From contig NZ_JACJPL010000001.1 in assembly GCF_014696065.1 (NCBI RefSeq), forward strand, positions 124,001 to 188,000: a stretch of DNA of 64,000 bases, given 5' to 3'. This stretch comes from Leptolyngbya sp. FACHB-261 (GTDB taxonomy: Bacteria > Cyanobacteriota > Cyanobacteriia > FACHB-261). The translations under genes were made by a program, and so were the position numbers. Each line of letters opens with the position of its first letter. The first letter of the stretch is position 1. A model generated the notes under the pieces. That model was not told the origin of the DNA, did no database searches, and saw only the letters and a program-made list of their open reading frames with translations. Shown here piece after piece: positions 1 to 8,364 of this stretch.

Positions 1-283
1 CCGCGCATCTGCCAATATTAGGCACGCTGAAAACAATGCGACTGCTGCTGGGATTTAATGCCTCAGCTCGTCGGTGTTGCTGTGCCGCTGGTCTTAAATG
101 TATCGCTACCCTAACTGACAACGGCCCAGACAAACGTGTGCTGGGATACGAATCACCTTAGACCGTGTATTCTTCCTGAAATTTTGTTCAGTTTTGCCTA
201 GAATGCTTGAAGTTTTGACCTGAATTCTGACCTGAATTCCGACCTGAATCTTGGGGCTCAGCTTCGCTCCAATTGCGAGCGTT
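1..283. other. Left-edge non-coding stretch
   Basis: No gene is recognised here. One plus-strand frame stays open from the left edge to about position 163, but its translation is arginine- and cysteine-rich and matches nothing I know, so it may be chance or the tail of a gene outside the window. The stretch lies downstream of the minus-strand gene that follows. It contains the short tandem repeat listed separately. Confidence 0.4.
217..252. repeat. Three tandem copies of a 12-bp unit
   Basis: The 12-bp word gacctgaattct is repeated head to tail three times (217-228, 229-240, 241-252) with one to two changes in the later copies. It sits just past the stop of the gene at 284. It looks like replication-slippage microsatellite DNA; no function is evident. 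Confidence 0.8.
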
Positions 284-751
284 TTAGAACAACGAACGAC
301 AAAAGGCTGGTTCAAATTCGGGCAGATAATCTGCACAGACAGAGCTTTCCACCGCCTTACCTTCCCAAAGCTCATGGATGGTTTTGGCAGAGGTACCAAC
401 CAGGCGGGCTAGAACTTCAGCTGGGATCTCAGTGACGGTAACTGAACCAAAGAAGGCTTCAAAGCTATCGATGAGTTGTTGAGCCCGTAATCTCGGCTGT
501 TGGCGATTGGTGATTTTTTGCAGCCAATGCAACCATTGAATGCGCCGGCTGTAAGCGGCTTGCCGCTCCTGCCTAGACTCCAGGTAGATTAGCTGGGGGT
601 CATTGATTAGCAACACTTGATTGACCCCTTGATCCAAAAAACCACCGAGCGCTGCACCAGGACCGGCAAACTCAGCATGATGCTGCTTACAAAGAATGAC
701 GCCACTGCGACGCTGTGGACTGACAGCGATGAGACGATCTAGATTCAGCAC
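284..751 (-). CDS. Conserved-looking protein of unknown function
   Basis: This frame encodes 155 residues from a GTG at 751. I do not recognise the family. The protein looks soluble, with a cluster KQHHAEFAGPG near residue 25, a basic helical middle (about 60-95), and a segment near residue 105-130 resembling a small helix-turn-helix (EVLARLVGTSAKTIHELW). There is no signal peptide or membrane segment. In a neighbouring frame, an ATG at 825 opens a short stretch reading MQRVRTLVVDKPRELL that would continue naturally into this protein if one base were shifted around 763-775. The true N-terminus may therefore be longer and the gene frameshifted. It lies downstream of and co-directional with the pst operon. 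Confidence 0.55.
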   Translation of the reverse strand: MLNLDRLIAVSPQRRSGVILCKQHHAEFAGPGAALGGFLDQGVNQVLLINDPQLIYLESRQERQAAYSRRIQWLHWLQKITNRQQPRLRAQQLIDSFEAFFGSVTVTEIPAEVLARLVGTSAKTIHELWEGKAVESSVCADYLPEFEPAFCRSLF

Positions 752-1012
752 AACTGACGCGTCTAGGGAGATGACCTGAGCAGCTCCCGTGGCTTATCAA
801 CCACCAGGGTTCGAACTCGTTGCATTTGCTACAAGGTTCTGTAGGAGCCCTAACCGCATCCTAGACGTGAGCTGCTAGCTTGCAAAGCCTGAGATCAGCG
901 ATTTGTCTGAATTCACATACTGCTTATATCCGTCTAAACTCTTTGTAAAGCAAGCTTAACCTAGCAACCCTCGAACTCTATAAGGTGCTTTAAAATACAA
1001 AGTGGTCAGTAC

Positions 1013-1786
1013 TCAACCGAAACGGCCACTGACGTAGTCTCGCGTCCGCTGATGGCTTGGGGCCTCAAAGATGCGCTGGGTAGGGCCGTATTCAACCAAT
1101 TGACCAGCACCCGCCTCACCCGCTTTCATGTCGACACTAAAGAAGCCAGTCTGTTGCGCAACCCGAGCCGCCTGTTGCAGGTTATGGGTCACAATCACAA
1201 TCGTCAGATGCTCCTGAAGCTGCTTGATCAGCTCCTCAATTTTGAGCGTCGCAATCGGGTCGAGAGCCGAGCAGGGCTCATCCATCAGCAACACTTTGGG
1301 AGAGACGGCAAGCGAACGAGCGATGCAGAGACGCTGTTGCTGTCCGCCTGATAAACCCAAGGCCGACTGATGCAGCTTGTGCTTGACCTCATCCCAAAGA
1401 GCAGCCTGGACCAGCGAGGTCTCAATAATGTCGTCGAGCTTGGCGCGACGGCTAGCCCCATTCAGTCGTGGTCCGTAGGCGATGTTGTCATAGATGCTCA
1501 TTGGGAAGGGATTGGGCTTTTGAAAGACCATGCCAATCTGAATGCGCAACTGTTGCAGGTTGACCCGCGGCGAATAAATATCTTGGCCGAGGAACTCAAC
1601 TTTGCCCTGCACCCGCATCGGTGAGTCCAATTCACCAATGCGATTGAGCGACTTGAGGAAGGTCGATTTACCGCAGCCGGAAGGACCAATCAAAGCCGTG
1701 ACTTGGCGCCTCTGGATCTCCATGTTGACCCCGGTCACCGCCAGCTTTTTGCCGTAATAGATGTCTAAATTCTTTGCGCTTAACAT
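1013..1786 (-). CDS. pstB: Phosphate ABC transporter ATPase PstB
   Basis: This is the ATP-hydrolysing subunit of the high-affinity phosphate importer PstSCAB, acting at the inner face of the plasma membrane. At 257 residues it has the usual length. The Walker A motif GPSGCGKST is at residues 34-42, the Q-loop follows [11 protein letters not shown] near 85-95, the ABC signature LSGGQQQR is at 145-152 and Walker B LLMDEP at 166-171. The motif spacing and the [11 protein letters not shown] segment are typical of PstB rather than other ABC ATPases. It is the last gene of a pstS-C-A-B operon, only 6 bp after pstA. Confidence 0.96.
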   Translation of the reverse strand: MLSAKNLDIYYGKKLAVTGVNMEIQRRQVTALIGPSGCGKSTFLKSLNRIGELDSPMRVQGKVEFLGQDIYSPRVNLQQLRIQIGMVFQKPNPFPMSIYDNIAYGPRLNGASRRAKLDDIIETSLVQAALWDEVKHKLHQSALGLSGGQQQRLCIARSLAVSPKVLLMDEPCSALDPIATLKIEELIKQLQEHLTIVIVTHNLQQAARVAQQTGFFSVDMKAGEAGAGQLVEYGPTQRIFEAPSHQRTRDYVSGRFG

Positions 1787-1792
1787 GCCGGT

Positions 1793-2704
1793 TTACCTCC
1801 TGCTTGCGGCCATAGGATTACGAGCAGCCACACGGGAGAGCACGCTAGTAAACAGCACCAAACCAACCAGCAATAGAGAGGCGGTCCAGAGCAGTTCGGT
1901 GCGGTTCGGGTCTGGGTCGTTGTAGAAGTTGAAGATCAGCACAGATAGTGAGGCAGTCGGACTGAACAAACCGTCCGTCCACTGGTCAGTAAACAGCGCG
2001 GTAAACAACAGTGGCGCAGTCTCCCCTGCAGCCCGGGCCACAGCTAACAGGACACCTGTGACGATGCCTGGTAGCGCCGTTGCCACCACGACTTGCGTTG
2101 TCGTTTGAAACTGGGTCGCTCCCAGAGCTACCGCAGCTTGGCGCAAAGAGTCTGGCACCAATTTCAGCGCTTCCTCGGTGGCTCTCACCACAATCGGTAG
2201 CATCAGCACCGCTAGTGCCACACTGCCCGCGAAGGCAGAGAACGTCTTTGAGGTATAGACAATCACGGCGTAAGCAAACACACCCATCACAATCGAGGGC
2301 ACGCCGCTCAAAATGTTGGTAGCAAAACGAATCCAGGCGGCAAGCCAGGTGCCTCGACCAAACTCTGAGATGTAGACCGCCGCCATAATGCCAACCGGCA
2401 CACTTAGTAGGGAGGCGATCCCGACCATCAGTAAAGTTCCCTGAATGGCATTGCCAAAGCCGTTCGGCTGATCAGTGATTCCGGGTGGAGCCGGTAGGGC
2501 GGTAAACGCTTCCAGGCTCAAGTTGGGCAGCCCTCGACGTAAAACCTCAAACAGTACGGCCAGCAAAGGCAACAGCGCCAGGGCCAAAAATAAGAAGGCA
2601 AGGACCGTCATGATCCGGTTAAAAAGGACGCGGCCTAACGGCAGGGGCTGAGTGAGGATCTCACTCCCCGACTTACTGTCATCGATCAGGTTAGGGGATT
2701 GCAT
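1793..2704 (-). CDS. pstA: Phosphate ABC transporter permease PstA
   Basis: PstA is one of two membrane permeases forming the phosphate channel. The 303-residue protein has about six hydrophobic helices, the first at residues 31-55, and a cytoplasmic EAA-type loop that contacts PstB (PDSLRQAAVALGATQFQTT, near 185-203). The order after pstC and before pstB matches the usual pst operon. The 20 or so residues before the first helix are hydrophilic and cytosolic. The start at 2704 is 49 bp after the pstC stop. Confidence 0.95.
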   Translation of the reverse strand: MQSPNLIDDSKSGSEILTQPLPLGRVLFNRIMTVLAFLFLALALLPLLAVLFEVLRRGLPNLSLEAFTALPAPPGITDQPNGFGNAIQGTLLMVGIASLLSVPVGIMAAVYISEFGRGTWLAAWIRFATNILSGVPSIVMGVFAYAVIVYTSKTFSAFAGSVALAVLMLPIVVRATEEALKLVPDSLRQAAVALGATQFQTTTQVVVATALPGIVTGVLLAVARAAGETAPLLFTALFTDQWTDGLFSPTASLSVLIFNFYNDPDPNRTELLWTASLLLVGLVLFTSVLSRVAARNPMAASRR

Positions 2705-2753
2705 TGATTCTTTGCTCTCTAGGCTCTCTAGACACTTGGTCTAACCAGCCTGC

Positions 2754-3713
2754 TCAGGTTCGTTCTAATTGGATCGTGCGCACTAGCAATTCGGCAATGA
2801 TGTTCACCAACAAGGTCAAGCCAAATAAAACCAGTGCCGCGTACATCAGGGCTCCAATGTGAAGCGGCTCGACGGCCTCTCCAAACTGCGTTGCCAACAG
2901 CGAGGCGATCGTTTGGGACAGATCCAAAATACTGGGGCTGATCACAGGATTGTTGCCAATCACCATAGTCACGGCCATTGTTTCCCCCAAAGCTCGGCCT
3001 AAGCCCAGCATAGTTGCCCCGAGAATGCCCGAAGCGCCTGACGGTAAAAGCACTCTAAAGATGGTCTCCCAACGGGTCGCGCCCAAAGCCATTGATGCAC
3101 TGCGAAATTCTGATGGTAAGACCAACAGCACATCGCGAGAAATCGCAGCAATCGTCGGCAAAATCATAATCGCCAGCACGATTCCCGCCGTCATCAAGCC
3201 AAAGCCGGAAGCAGGTGTACTGAACAGGGGAAACCAACCGAGCTTCTCATTCAACCAGGTTTGAAACGGCAGCAAGAGTGGAATCAGCACGTTGACGCCC
3301 CAGAGGCCATAGATCACGCTGGGCACCGCCGCCAATAGCTCGACCATGAAAGACAAGGGAGTCCGTACGGCCCGTGGCAGAAAGTCTTCGGTGAGCACAA
3401 TTGCTACGCCAATACTGACCGGCACCGCCAAGACTAGGGCAATCAAAGAGCTGACCAAGGTGCCATAGGCCAGGGGCAAAACGCCAAATTTGAGATCCAG
3501 AACGTCCCAGTCAGCCGAGGTCAGAAAGCCCAAGCCAAACGCCTGAATGGCAGGCATTGCCCGACTACCAATCACCCCCGCCGTCACCAGCAAGACCCCC
3601 ACGACAAGCAACGCAAACAGCGCCGTCAGTGAGACAAAGAGTCGGTCCAGGATTCTTCGCAACGAACCGCTAGTGCCAAACTGCACTGGCGCCGACATCG
3701 CTCCCTCTGTCAT
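2754..3713 (-). CDS. pstC: Phosphate ABC transporter permease PstC
   Basis: PstC is the partner permease of PstA. The protein has 319 residues and about six transmembrane segments beginning near residue 27. The EAA-type coupling loop PSEFRSASMALGATRWETIF lies about two thirds of the way along, and the segment GRALGETMAVTMVIGN near residue 240 is characteristic of PstC. An internal Met at residue 6 is an alternative start. It is separated from pstS by about 165 bp containing a hairpin. Confidence 0.95.
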   Translation of the reverse strand: MTEGAMSAPVQFGTSGSLRRILDRLFVSLTALFALLVVGVLLVTAGVIGSRAMPAIQAFGLGFLTSADWDVLDLKFGVLPLAYGTLVSSLIALVLAVPVSIGVAIVLTEDFLPRAVRTPLSFMVELLAAVPSVIYGLWGVNVLIPLLLPFQTWLNEKLGWFPLFSTPASGFGLMTAGIVLAIMILPTIAAISRDVLLVLPSEFRSASMALGATRWETIFRVLLPSGASGILGATMLGLGRALGETMAVTMVIGNNPVISPSILDLSQTIASLLATQFGEAVEPLHIGALMYAALVLFGLTLLVNIIAELLVRTIQLERT

Positions 3714-3831
3714 AGGTTGACTACCTGTCTGTTCTGTATTCAGTGAAACTGTATTTAGTGAAAGACTCAGTGAAAAAGTCTGCTCTTATGCTGAGAACCG
3801 CCAACCATAAGCACCTTCTACCAGAAGTTAA

Positions 3832-3861
3832 AGGGGCAACAACTCACTGAATCGTGCCCCT
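3832..3861 (-). terminator. Hairpin between pstS and pstC
   Basis: Read on the minus strand, the perfect 7-bp stem aggggca / tgcccct encloses a 16-nt loop and is followed by TTTAACTT. It lies 18 nt past the pstS stop. In pst operons such a structure usually trims downstream transcription or protects the pstS message, so that the binding protein is made in excess over PstCAB. That role is inferred here from position only. Confidence 0.55.
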
Positions 3862-3879
3862 ATCTTACGAGTTGATGCC

Positions 3880-4932
3880 TTAGTTCCCGACCGAGATCGA
3901 GTCAGCGGTTTGAATCACCCGTTGTCTCACGGCGCTGGGCACTGTCACGTATTGCAACTGCGGCGCAGTCTGCTGTCCTTGGTTCATGGCATAGCGCACC
4001 AGAGCCTTGATAGCGTTGGCTTTATCAGCACTGGGATATTTACGATAGACCAGCAACCAGGTGTAGCCCACAATCGGATAAGCCTCAGCGCCAGCAGGAT
4101 CTGGTGCAGCTGCCCGGAAGTCAGCGGGCAAGGTGACACTATCTAGACCGGTATCAAATGTCTGCAGCGAAGGCGTAATGTAGCGTCCGGCCTTGTTCTG
4201 CAAGACTGCAGAGGGCAAGTTGTTCTGACGAGCGTAAGCATACTCGACATAGCCAACCGAGTAAGGCGTACGGCGAACGGTAGCGGCAACCCCAGGATTA
4301 CCCTGACCCCTCAACGTGCCCTGAATCCAGCGGGGCGTCGTGCTCGCGCCCACCCGGCCTCTGAAATAGGGATCAACAGCTGCTAGATGGGTCGAGAAAA
4401 TAAAGCTGGTGCCGCTGGAATCAGCGCGAACCACAGTCCGAATCGGTTGATTGGGCAGGTTGACACCGGGGTTGGTAGAGGCAATCTTGGCATCATTCCA
4501 ACGTGTGATTTGGCCTGTGAAGATGTCGCTGTAGGCATCACGAGACAGGCGTAAGGGCTGGCTCACCCCAGGCAAGTTATAGGTGACCACGACACCGCCA
4601 CCGGCCATCGGTAGCGCATGGACGCCGCGACCCACTCGCTGAATTTGCGCACTGGTCATAATCGCGTCGCTGCCCGCAAAGTCAACGGTGCCCGCGATCA
4701 GTTGGTTGATGCCACCCCCACTGCCAATGGCTTGGTAGTTAACCCGCGCACCACTGGACCGTCCAAACTCGGAGAACCATCGCTGATAGAGCGGCTGGGG
4801 GAAAGTCGCACCAGCACCATTTAACGTAGTACCGCGTTGGGCAACAGCTCCTAGGGTTGGAGCTAGAGCCGCTGTCAGACCAACTAGTGAACCCAACAGG
4901 ACGCGTCGGGTAATCCGTCTAGACTTAAACAT
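3880..4932 (-). CDS. pstS: Periplasmic phosphate-binding protein PstS
   Basis: PstS captures phosphate in the periplasm and delivers it to PstCA. I place the start at the Met at 4932 (350 residues) rather than at the longest open frame (5025). This choice puts GAGGAA about 10 nt upstream and leaves a clean export signal: SRRITRRVLLGSL then a hydrophobic stretch ending AVAQ near residue 32. The twin arginines suggest, but do not prove, Tat export. Binding-site segments typical of PstS are visible: GAGATFPQPLYQRW, GSGGGINQ, FAGSDA and the RADSSGTSFIF loop. It is first in the operon and probably phosphate-regulated. Confidence 0.95.
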   Translation of the reverse strand: MFKSRRITRRVLLGSLVGLTAALAPTLGAVAQRGTTLNGAGATFPQPLYQRWFSEFGRSSGARVNYQAIGSGGGINQLIAGTVDFAGSDAIMTSAQIQRVGRGVHALPMAGGGVVVTYNLPGVSQPLRLSRDAYSDIFTGQITRWNDAKIASTNPGVNLPNQPIRTVVRADSSGTSFIFSTHLAAVDPYFRGRVGASTTPRWIQGTLRGQGNPGVAATVRRTPYSVGYVEYAYARQNNLPSAVLQNKAGRYITPSLQTFDTGLDSVTLPADFRAAAPDPAGAEAYPIVGYTWLLVYRKYPSADKANAIKALVRYAMNQGQQTAPQLQYVTVPSAVRQRVIQTADSISVGN

Positions 4933-5032
4933 TTTGCTTGCGTTCCTCAACTCTAGCCTCATTAATGCTCCGCCCAGTACATAACGACCGAGACGAACAA
5001 CTGAGAACTGCATATCAGTTCTCACGCTAGAG

Positions 5033-5054
5033 TTACTTCATTAAGTGAAGGTAA
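5033..5054 (-). promoter_or_regulatory. Inverted repeat upstream of pstS
   Basis: An imperfect inverted repeat (ttacttca / tgaaggtaa around ttaag) lies about 100-120 bp upstream of the chosen pstS start. Phosphate operons are normally controlled by PhoB/SphR, whose cyanobacterial sites are short direct repeats with TTAAC cores. This element has a TTAAG core but does not clearly match that pattern. It is recorded as a candidate operator only. Confidence 0.25.
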
Positions 5055-5179
5055 TGAGCAAATTAATATGAGGCCATCAGCAGGCTAAGAATACTAATAT
5101 TGACTCTATTTTTGTGACAGCTTGCTCAGAATTAGCGCTTCAGCTCAGCTAGATGAGTTCTCTCAACTAACCGCAACCA

Positions 5180-6439
5180 ATGTCTAGTTCTCGCTTACAG
5201 CCCATCCTGCCTAACTTGGAGCCTTGTTCAATGTTTCCATTCGCTCTTGGCTTGTATCTAACTCAAAGCCCGACGGTGGCAGGCTTGGTGGTCTGGAGCG
5301 TGATGGCGACTGACTCCTTGATTCCAGCGATGGCAACGAGCCCAGCATTAGTGGGTCGATTACCAGTCGACTTAGGAATGGCTAACAAGTTGCAAACTGG
5401 ATTGCAGGTAACCCTTGACAATCAACTGATCAAGGCCGGAGCGACAGTGGCGATTATCAACAGCGATGGCAGGGTTTGGCTAGGAGCCGCAGGTCTGTCT
5501 GACCTGGCAATGAAAACTCGCATGCAGCCCCAAGACCGCCTTCAAGTTGCCAGCATCACTAAAACCTTTGTTGCCACCGTGGTACTGCAATTGGTGCAAG
5601 AAGGCAAACTCCGGTTAGACGACCCTATTAACCGATGGCTGCCAACACCACTGGTTAATGACCTTCCTTATGGTCACCAAATCACAATCCGTCAGCTTCT
5701 CAACCACACGAGTGGCATTCATGACTACACTGACCCAGACACAGTTTTTGGCAAAAACTTAGTCCCCAATTCTCGTAAGTCCTGGCAGCCCCAAAACCTA
5801 TTGACCCCAATTAAGGGTCTGAACCCTTATTTTGCACCGGGTACAGTAGGGAAGTGGCGTTACTCCAATAGCAATTACATTCTGCTCGGTCTGGTTGTAG
5901 AAGCGATCACGAGTTCCACCCTTGAAACAGAGATCCGCAGACGAGTTTTAGAGCCTTTGAAGTTAGGCGATACTTTTTTCGGTAATGCAGAAGTTATTCC
6001 AGGTCGATTAGCGCGTGGCTACTGGGACATCGAACAGCAAGGTGGCCCCACTGATTTGTCTGATGTCAATCTGTCTGCTTACTGGGCTTCGGGAGCAATG
6101 GTTTCAACGGCTGCGGACTTAGTTCGGTTTACTGAAGCATTATTTGGCGGGGAATTACTCAAGCCTGACCTGTTAGCCCAAATGACCACATTTGTAGATA
6201 CCCATGAGGGGGGCGGCTATGGCTTGGGAGTCAGTGCGATCGATACCCCTTGGGGCAAAGCTTGGGGACATGCAGGCAGCCTGTTCGGCTATGAGGCTCT
6301 GATGTTATACCTGCCCGACCGTCGAGTTACAGCAGTGGTATTGCTCAATCAGCGTGAGTTGCTTAGTAGCCCTACAATCGACATCTTGGATGCGAGCCTC
6401 AGAATTGTATTGGATCCACATTTATCTCTAGAGCCCTAA
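5180..6439 (+). CDS. Serine hydrolase of the beta-lactamase / D,D-peptidase family
   Basis: The 419-residue protein carries the serine penicillin-recognition motifs: SxxK as S125-I-T-K128, a YxN-type triad in WRYSNSNYILL near residue 228, and HAG (GHAGSLFGYE) near residue 374. These mark the class C beta-lactamase, D-aminopeptidase and esterase group (beta-lactamase domain, Pfam PF00144). The N-terminus has a hydrophobic segment, and an internal Met at 5231 would give a better signal peptide, so export is likely. The exact substrate (peptidoglycan peptide, ester or beta-lactam) cannot be told. It is a single-gene unit divergent from pstS and convergent with the next gene. Confidence 0.85.
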   Translation: MSSSRLQPILPNLEPCSMFPFALGLYLTQSPTVAGLVVWSVMATDSLIPAMATSPALVGRLPVDLGMANKLQTGLQVTLDNQLIKAGATVAIINSDGRVWLGAAGLSDLAMKTRMQPQDRLQVASITKTFVATVVLQLVQEGKLRLDDPINRWLPTPLVNDLPYGHQITIRQLLNHTSGIHDYTDPDTVFGKNLVPNSRKSWQPQNLLTPIKGLNPYFAPGTVGKWRYSNSNYILLGLVVEAITSSTLETEIRRRVLEPLKLGDTFFGNAEVIPGRLARGYWDIEQQGGPTDLSDVNLSAYWASGAMVSTAADLVRFTEALFGGELLKPDLLAQMTTFVDTHEGGGYGLGVSAIDTPWGKAWGHAGSLFGYEALMLYLPDRRVTAVVLLNQRELLSSPTIDILDASLRIVLDPHLSLEP

Positions 6440-6467
6440 TAGCCTCCTAATAATTAAGCAAAATAGT

Positions 6468-7289
6468 TCAAACTAACTGATCTAGAGCTTGATCCAAGCC
6501 ACAAAGAGGCAGTGAAGCAAACTCAGGACTAGTAACTAACGAGAGGTCATGCTCTACCGGATAAGAGAGATTGGCTTCAGCGCGAGTCTTCGTCGCCAGT
6601 AGGTCTAAGGGCATACCTAACCGCTCGGCAAAGCCAGCTGCGATTTGCATCCGGTTAACTCGCTGCGGCCCTGCTAAATGCAAGAGGCCTGCTCGCGGTT
6701 GTTGTAGGCACTGAGCCAGGGCACGAACAGCATCCGCGACCAACAGAGGCGTGCGAAATTGGTCACTAAAAATTGTGGTTGTACGCCCCGCCTGCCATTC
6801 GCTCTCCAGCCAACTCAAAAAGCCCCAGCCTCGCCGTAATAGTAAGCTCAGCCGCACAATTGTTGCTTGTGGATAAACAGCTAGCAACTGTTGCTCAGCC
6901 GTCCACTTGGTCTGGCCATAAACTGTGCGTGGTGCTGGCTGGTCAGTGGTTCGATACTGCCCCTGCTCACCATCGAACACCATGTCAGTTGAGGTGAAAA
7001 TTAGCGGAATCTGCTGCTCACAGGCATAACGCCCCAACACAGCAGTAGCTTCGACATTAGTGCGGTAAGCCAAATCAGGCTGTCGTTGACAGTCAGCCAC
7101 GCGGGACAGCGCAGCCGCATGCACAATCGCATCGAAGGGCCTTAAAGCCATGAGGTGATCTATCAGCCTTAGCGCTGTCAAATCGACCTCGGCACGACTG
7201 AGCGCGACCAACTCGTCCTCAGCCTGAGGCCATTGCTCGATCAGAGCACTGCCCAGCATGCCAGTGGCGCCCGTAATCAAAATACGCAT
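6468..7289 (-). CDS. RmlD-like NAD(P)-dependent sugar reductase
   Basis: This is a 273-residue extended short-chain dehydrogenase. The nucleotide-binding glycine motif GATGMLG is at residues 7-13. The active-site YxxxK is in TVYGQTKWTAE near residue 128, preceded by the TSTD segment (IPLIFTSTDMVFDG). The order and length match the RmlD/dTDP-4-dehydrorhamnose reductase family and SDR relatives that act on nucleotide sugars. No other rhamnose genes are nearby, so the actual substrate is open. The gene converges on the serine hydrolase with a 28-bp gap. Confidence 0.75.
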   Translation of the reverse strand: MRILITGATGMLGSALIEQWPQAEDELVALSRAEVDLTALRLIDHLMALRPFDAIVHAAALSRVADCQRQPDLAYRTNVEATAVLGRYACEQQIPLIFTSTDMVFDGEQGQYRTTDQPAPRTVYGQTKWTAEQQLLAVYPQATIVRLSLLLRRGWGFLSWLESEWQAGRTTTIFSDQFRTPLLVADAVRALAQCLQQPRAGLLHLAGPQRVNRMQIAAGFAERLGMPLDLLATKTRAEANLSYPVEHDLSLVTSPEFASLPLCGLDQALDQLV

Positions 7290-7389
7290 TTTCCGGGATT
7301 AGGTTCCAAGCGTTACGGATTCAGGTTAGGTGGTCAGAATAAGCAAGGCAGAGTTTCGCCCCGAGCCTGCCAAAAAGAGGATAAAACAA

Positions 7390-7644
7390 ATGGTCTGGCA
7401 ACTATTGACTTGGCCTGCTGATGGCTTGATGTGGCTAGCCGAACAGATTCAGGAGCGGGCCGAATCCCAGCTGGATCAAAAAGCTAATCTGCAAAAGGAA
7501 CTCACTGCCGTTCAGATCCAGTTCGACCTAGGTGATCTTGGCGAAGAAGAGTTCGCTGCTCGCGAAGAGGAACTACTCTTAGCACTTGATGCCATTGCCC
7601 AAGCCGAGCAAGAAGCACTGGCTCTAGAAATTCAAGCTGAATAG
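7390..7644 (+). CDS. GvpG-like small protein (orphan gas-vesicle family member)
   Basis: From an ATG at 7390 preceded by AGAGGA, this encodes 84 residues. It begins with an amphipathic segment (MVWQLLTWPADGLMWLAEQI), followed by a long charged coiled coil rich in Glu. That layout is the signature of gas vesicle protein GvpG, which starts with a short hydrophobic motif, then W-x-A/G-E-Q-I and an acidic helix. GvpG helps assemble gas vesicles. No other gvp gene is in the window, so this is an orphan copy that may have another role. The longer frame from 7330 lacks a good ribosome site. Confidence 0.7.
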   Translation: MVWQLLTWPADGLMWLAEQIQERAESQLDQKANLQKELTAVQIQFDLGDLGEEEFAAREEELLLALDAIAQAEQEALALEIQAE

Positions 7645-7680
7645 TCAAACTAGGCAGCCTTGCGTGCATATAGCCTTGGC

Positions 7681-8064
7681 CTAGCACACCTCTGGAAGAG
7701 AGCGCAGGCACAACCCCAAATCGCCCAGCTTCTCCCACAACTGCTCAGAGGTGTAAGGCTTGGCCAGCCAGTCGCAGTCTAGCCAGCAGATGCCCAACTC
7801 CTCCAGAAACTGAGGCTGAATAGCCGAGACAAACAGAATTGGTAACTGCACAGGGCGCTGCCGCAGGTGGCGGTACAGTTCCAGCCCGGACATCACTGGC
7901 ATAGCGATGTCACTAATCACAAGATCAGGTCGAAAGCTAGGCAGTCTTTGCAACGCTTCCTGACCGTTGTTCACACATTGCCACTGGCACTCTAGATGCT
8001 TAAGGCTTGCCTCTAGGCACAGCCGGTGTGTATAGCTGTCTTCGACCACCAAAATTCGGTGCAT
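7681..8064 (-). CDS. Single-domain response regulator (CheY-like)
   Basis: The 127 residues form one receiver domain and nothing else. Acidic residues at the start (VVEDS, 7-10), the phospho-acceptor Asp at residue 52 (LVISDIAMPVMSG) and the conserved Lys in WLAKPY near residue 102 are all present. With no output domain it probably works by protein contact, in a phosphorelay or motility-type pathway. No kinase is adjacent; the kinases in the window are more than 20 kb away. Cysteines are unusually frequent for this fold. Confidence 0.9.
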   Translation of the reverse strand: MHRILVVEDSYTHRLCLEASLKHLECQWQCVNNGQEALQRLPSFRPDLVISDIAMPVMSGLELYRHLRQRPVQLPILFVSAIQPQFLEELGICWLDCDWLAKPYTSEQLWEKLGDLGLCLRSLPEVC

Positions 8065-8364
8065 GGGTGTTGACCAACAAGCAGATTCCGAAGGTACGTC
8101 TACACCCTTTTATAAATCTACATGGATACCCCGCTTCTGACCTGCCCTTAGACGGAAGGCCATGAGGCAAGGCTTTACAGCCTAAACCCGTAGAGCTTCG
8201 CAGTCAAAACGGATACACAAACCAAGAATAGTCTTCCCCAGATCTCATCCATCGCGTAGCATCATAGGACACCTATTTGCAAGTTGCCATCTTGGGAAAA
8301 ACCATGTGGGCAAAACTGAACAGGGGTGAAAGTTTTTTGCTTTGAGGTTGCAAAGAGCAGGCGT

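Noticed and set aside
800-840. tRNA-like T-loop word gggttcgaactc near the left edge
   Set aside because: The flanking T-stem does not pair on either strand and no acceptor or anticodon stem can be drawn.
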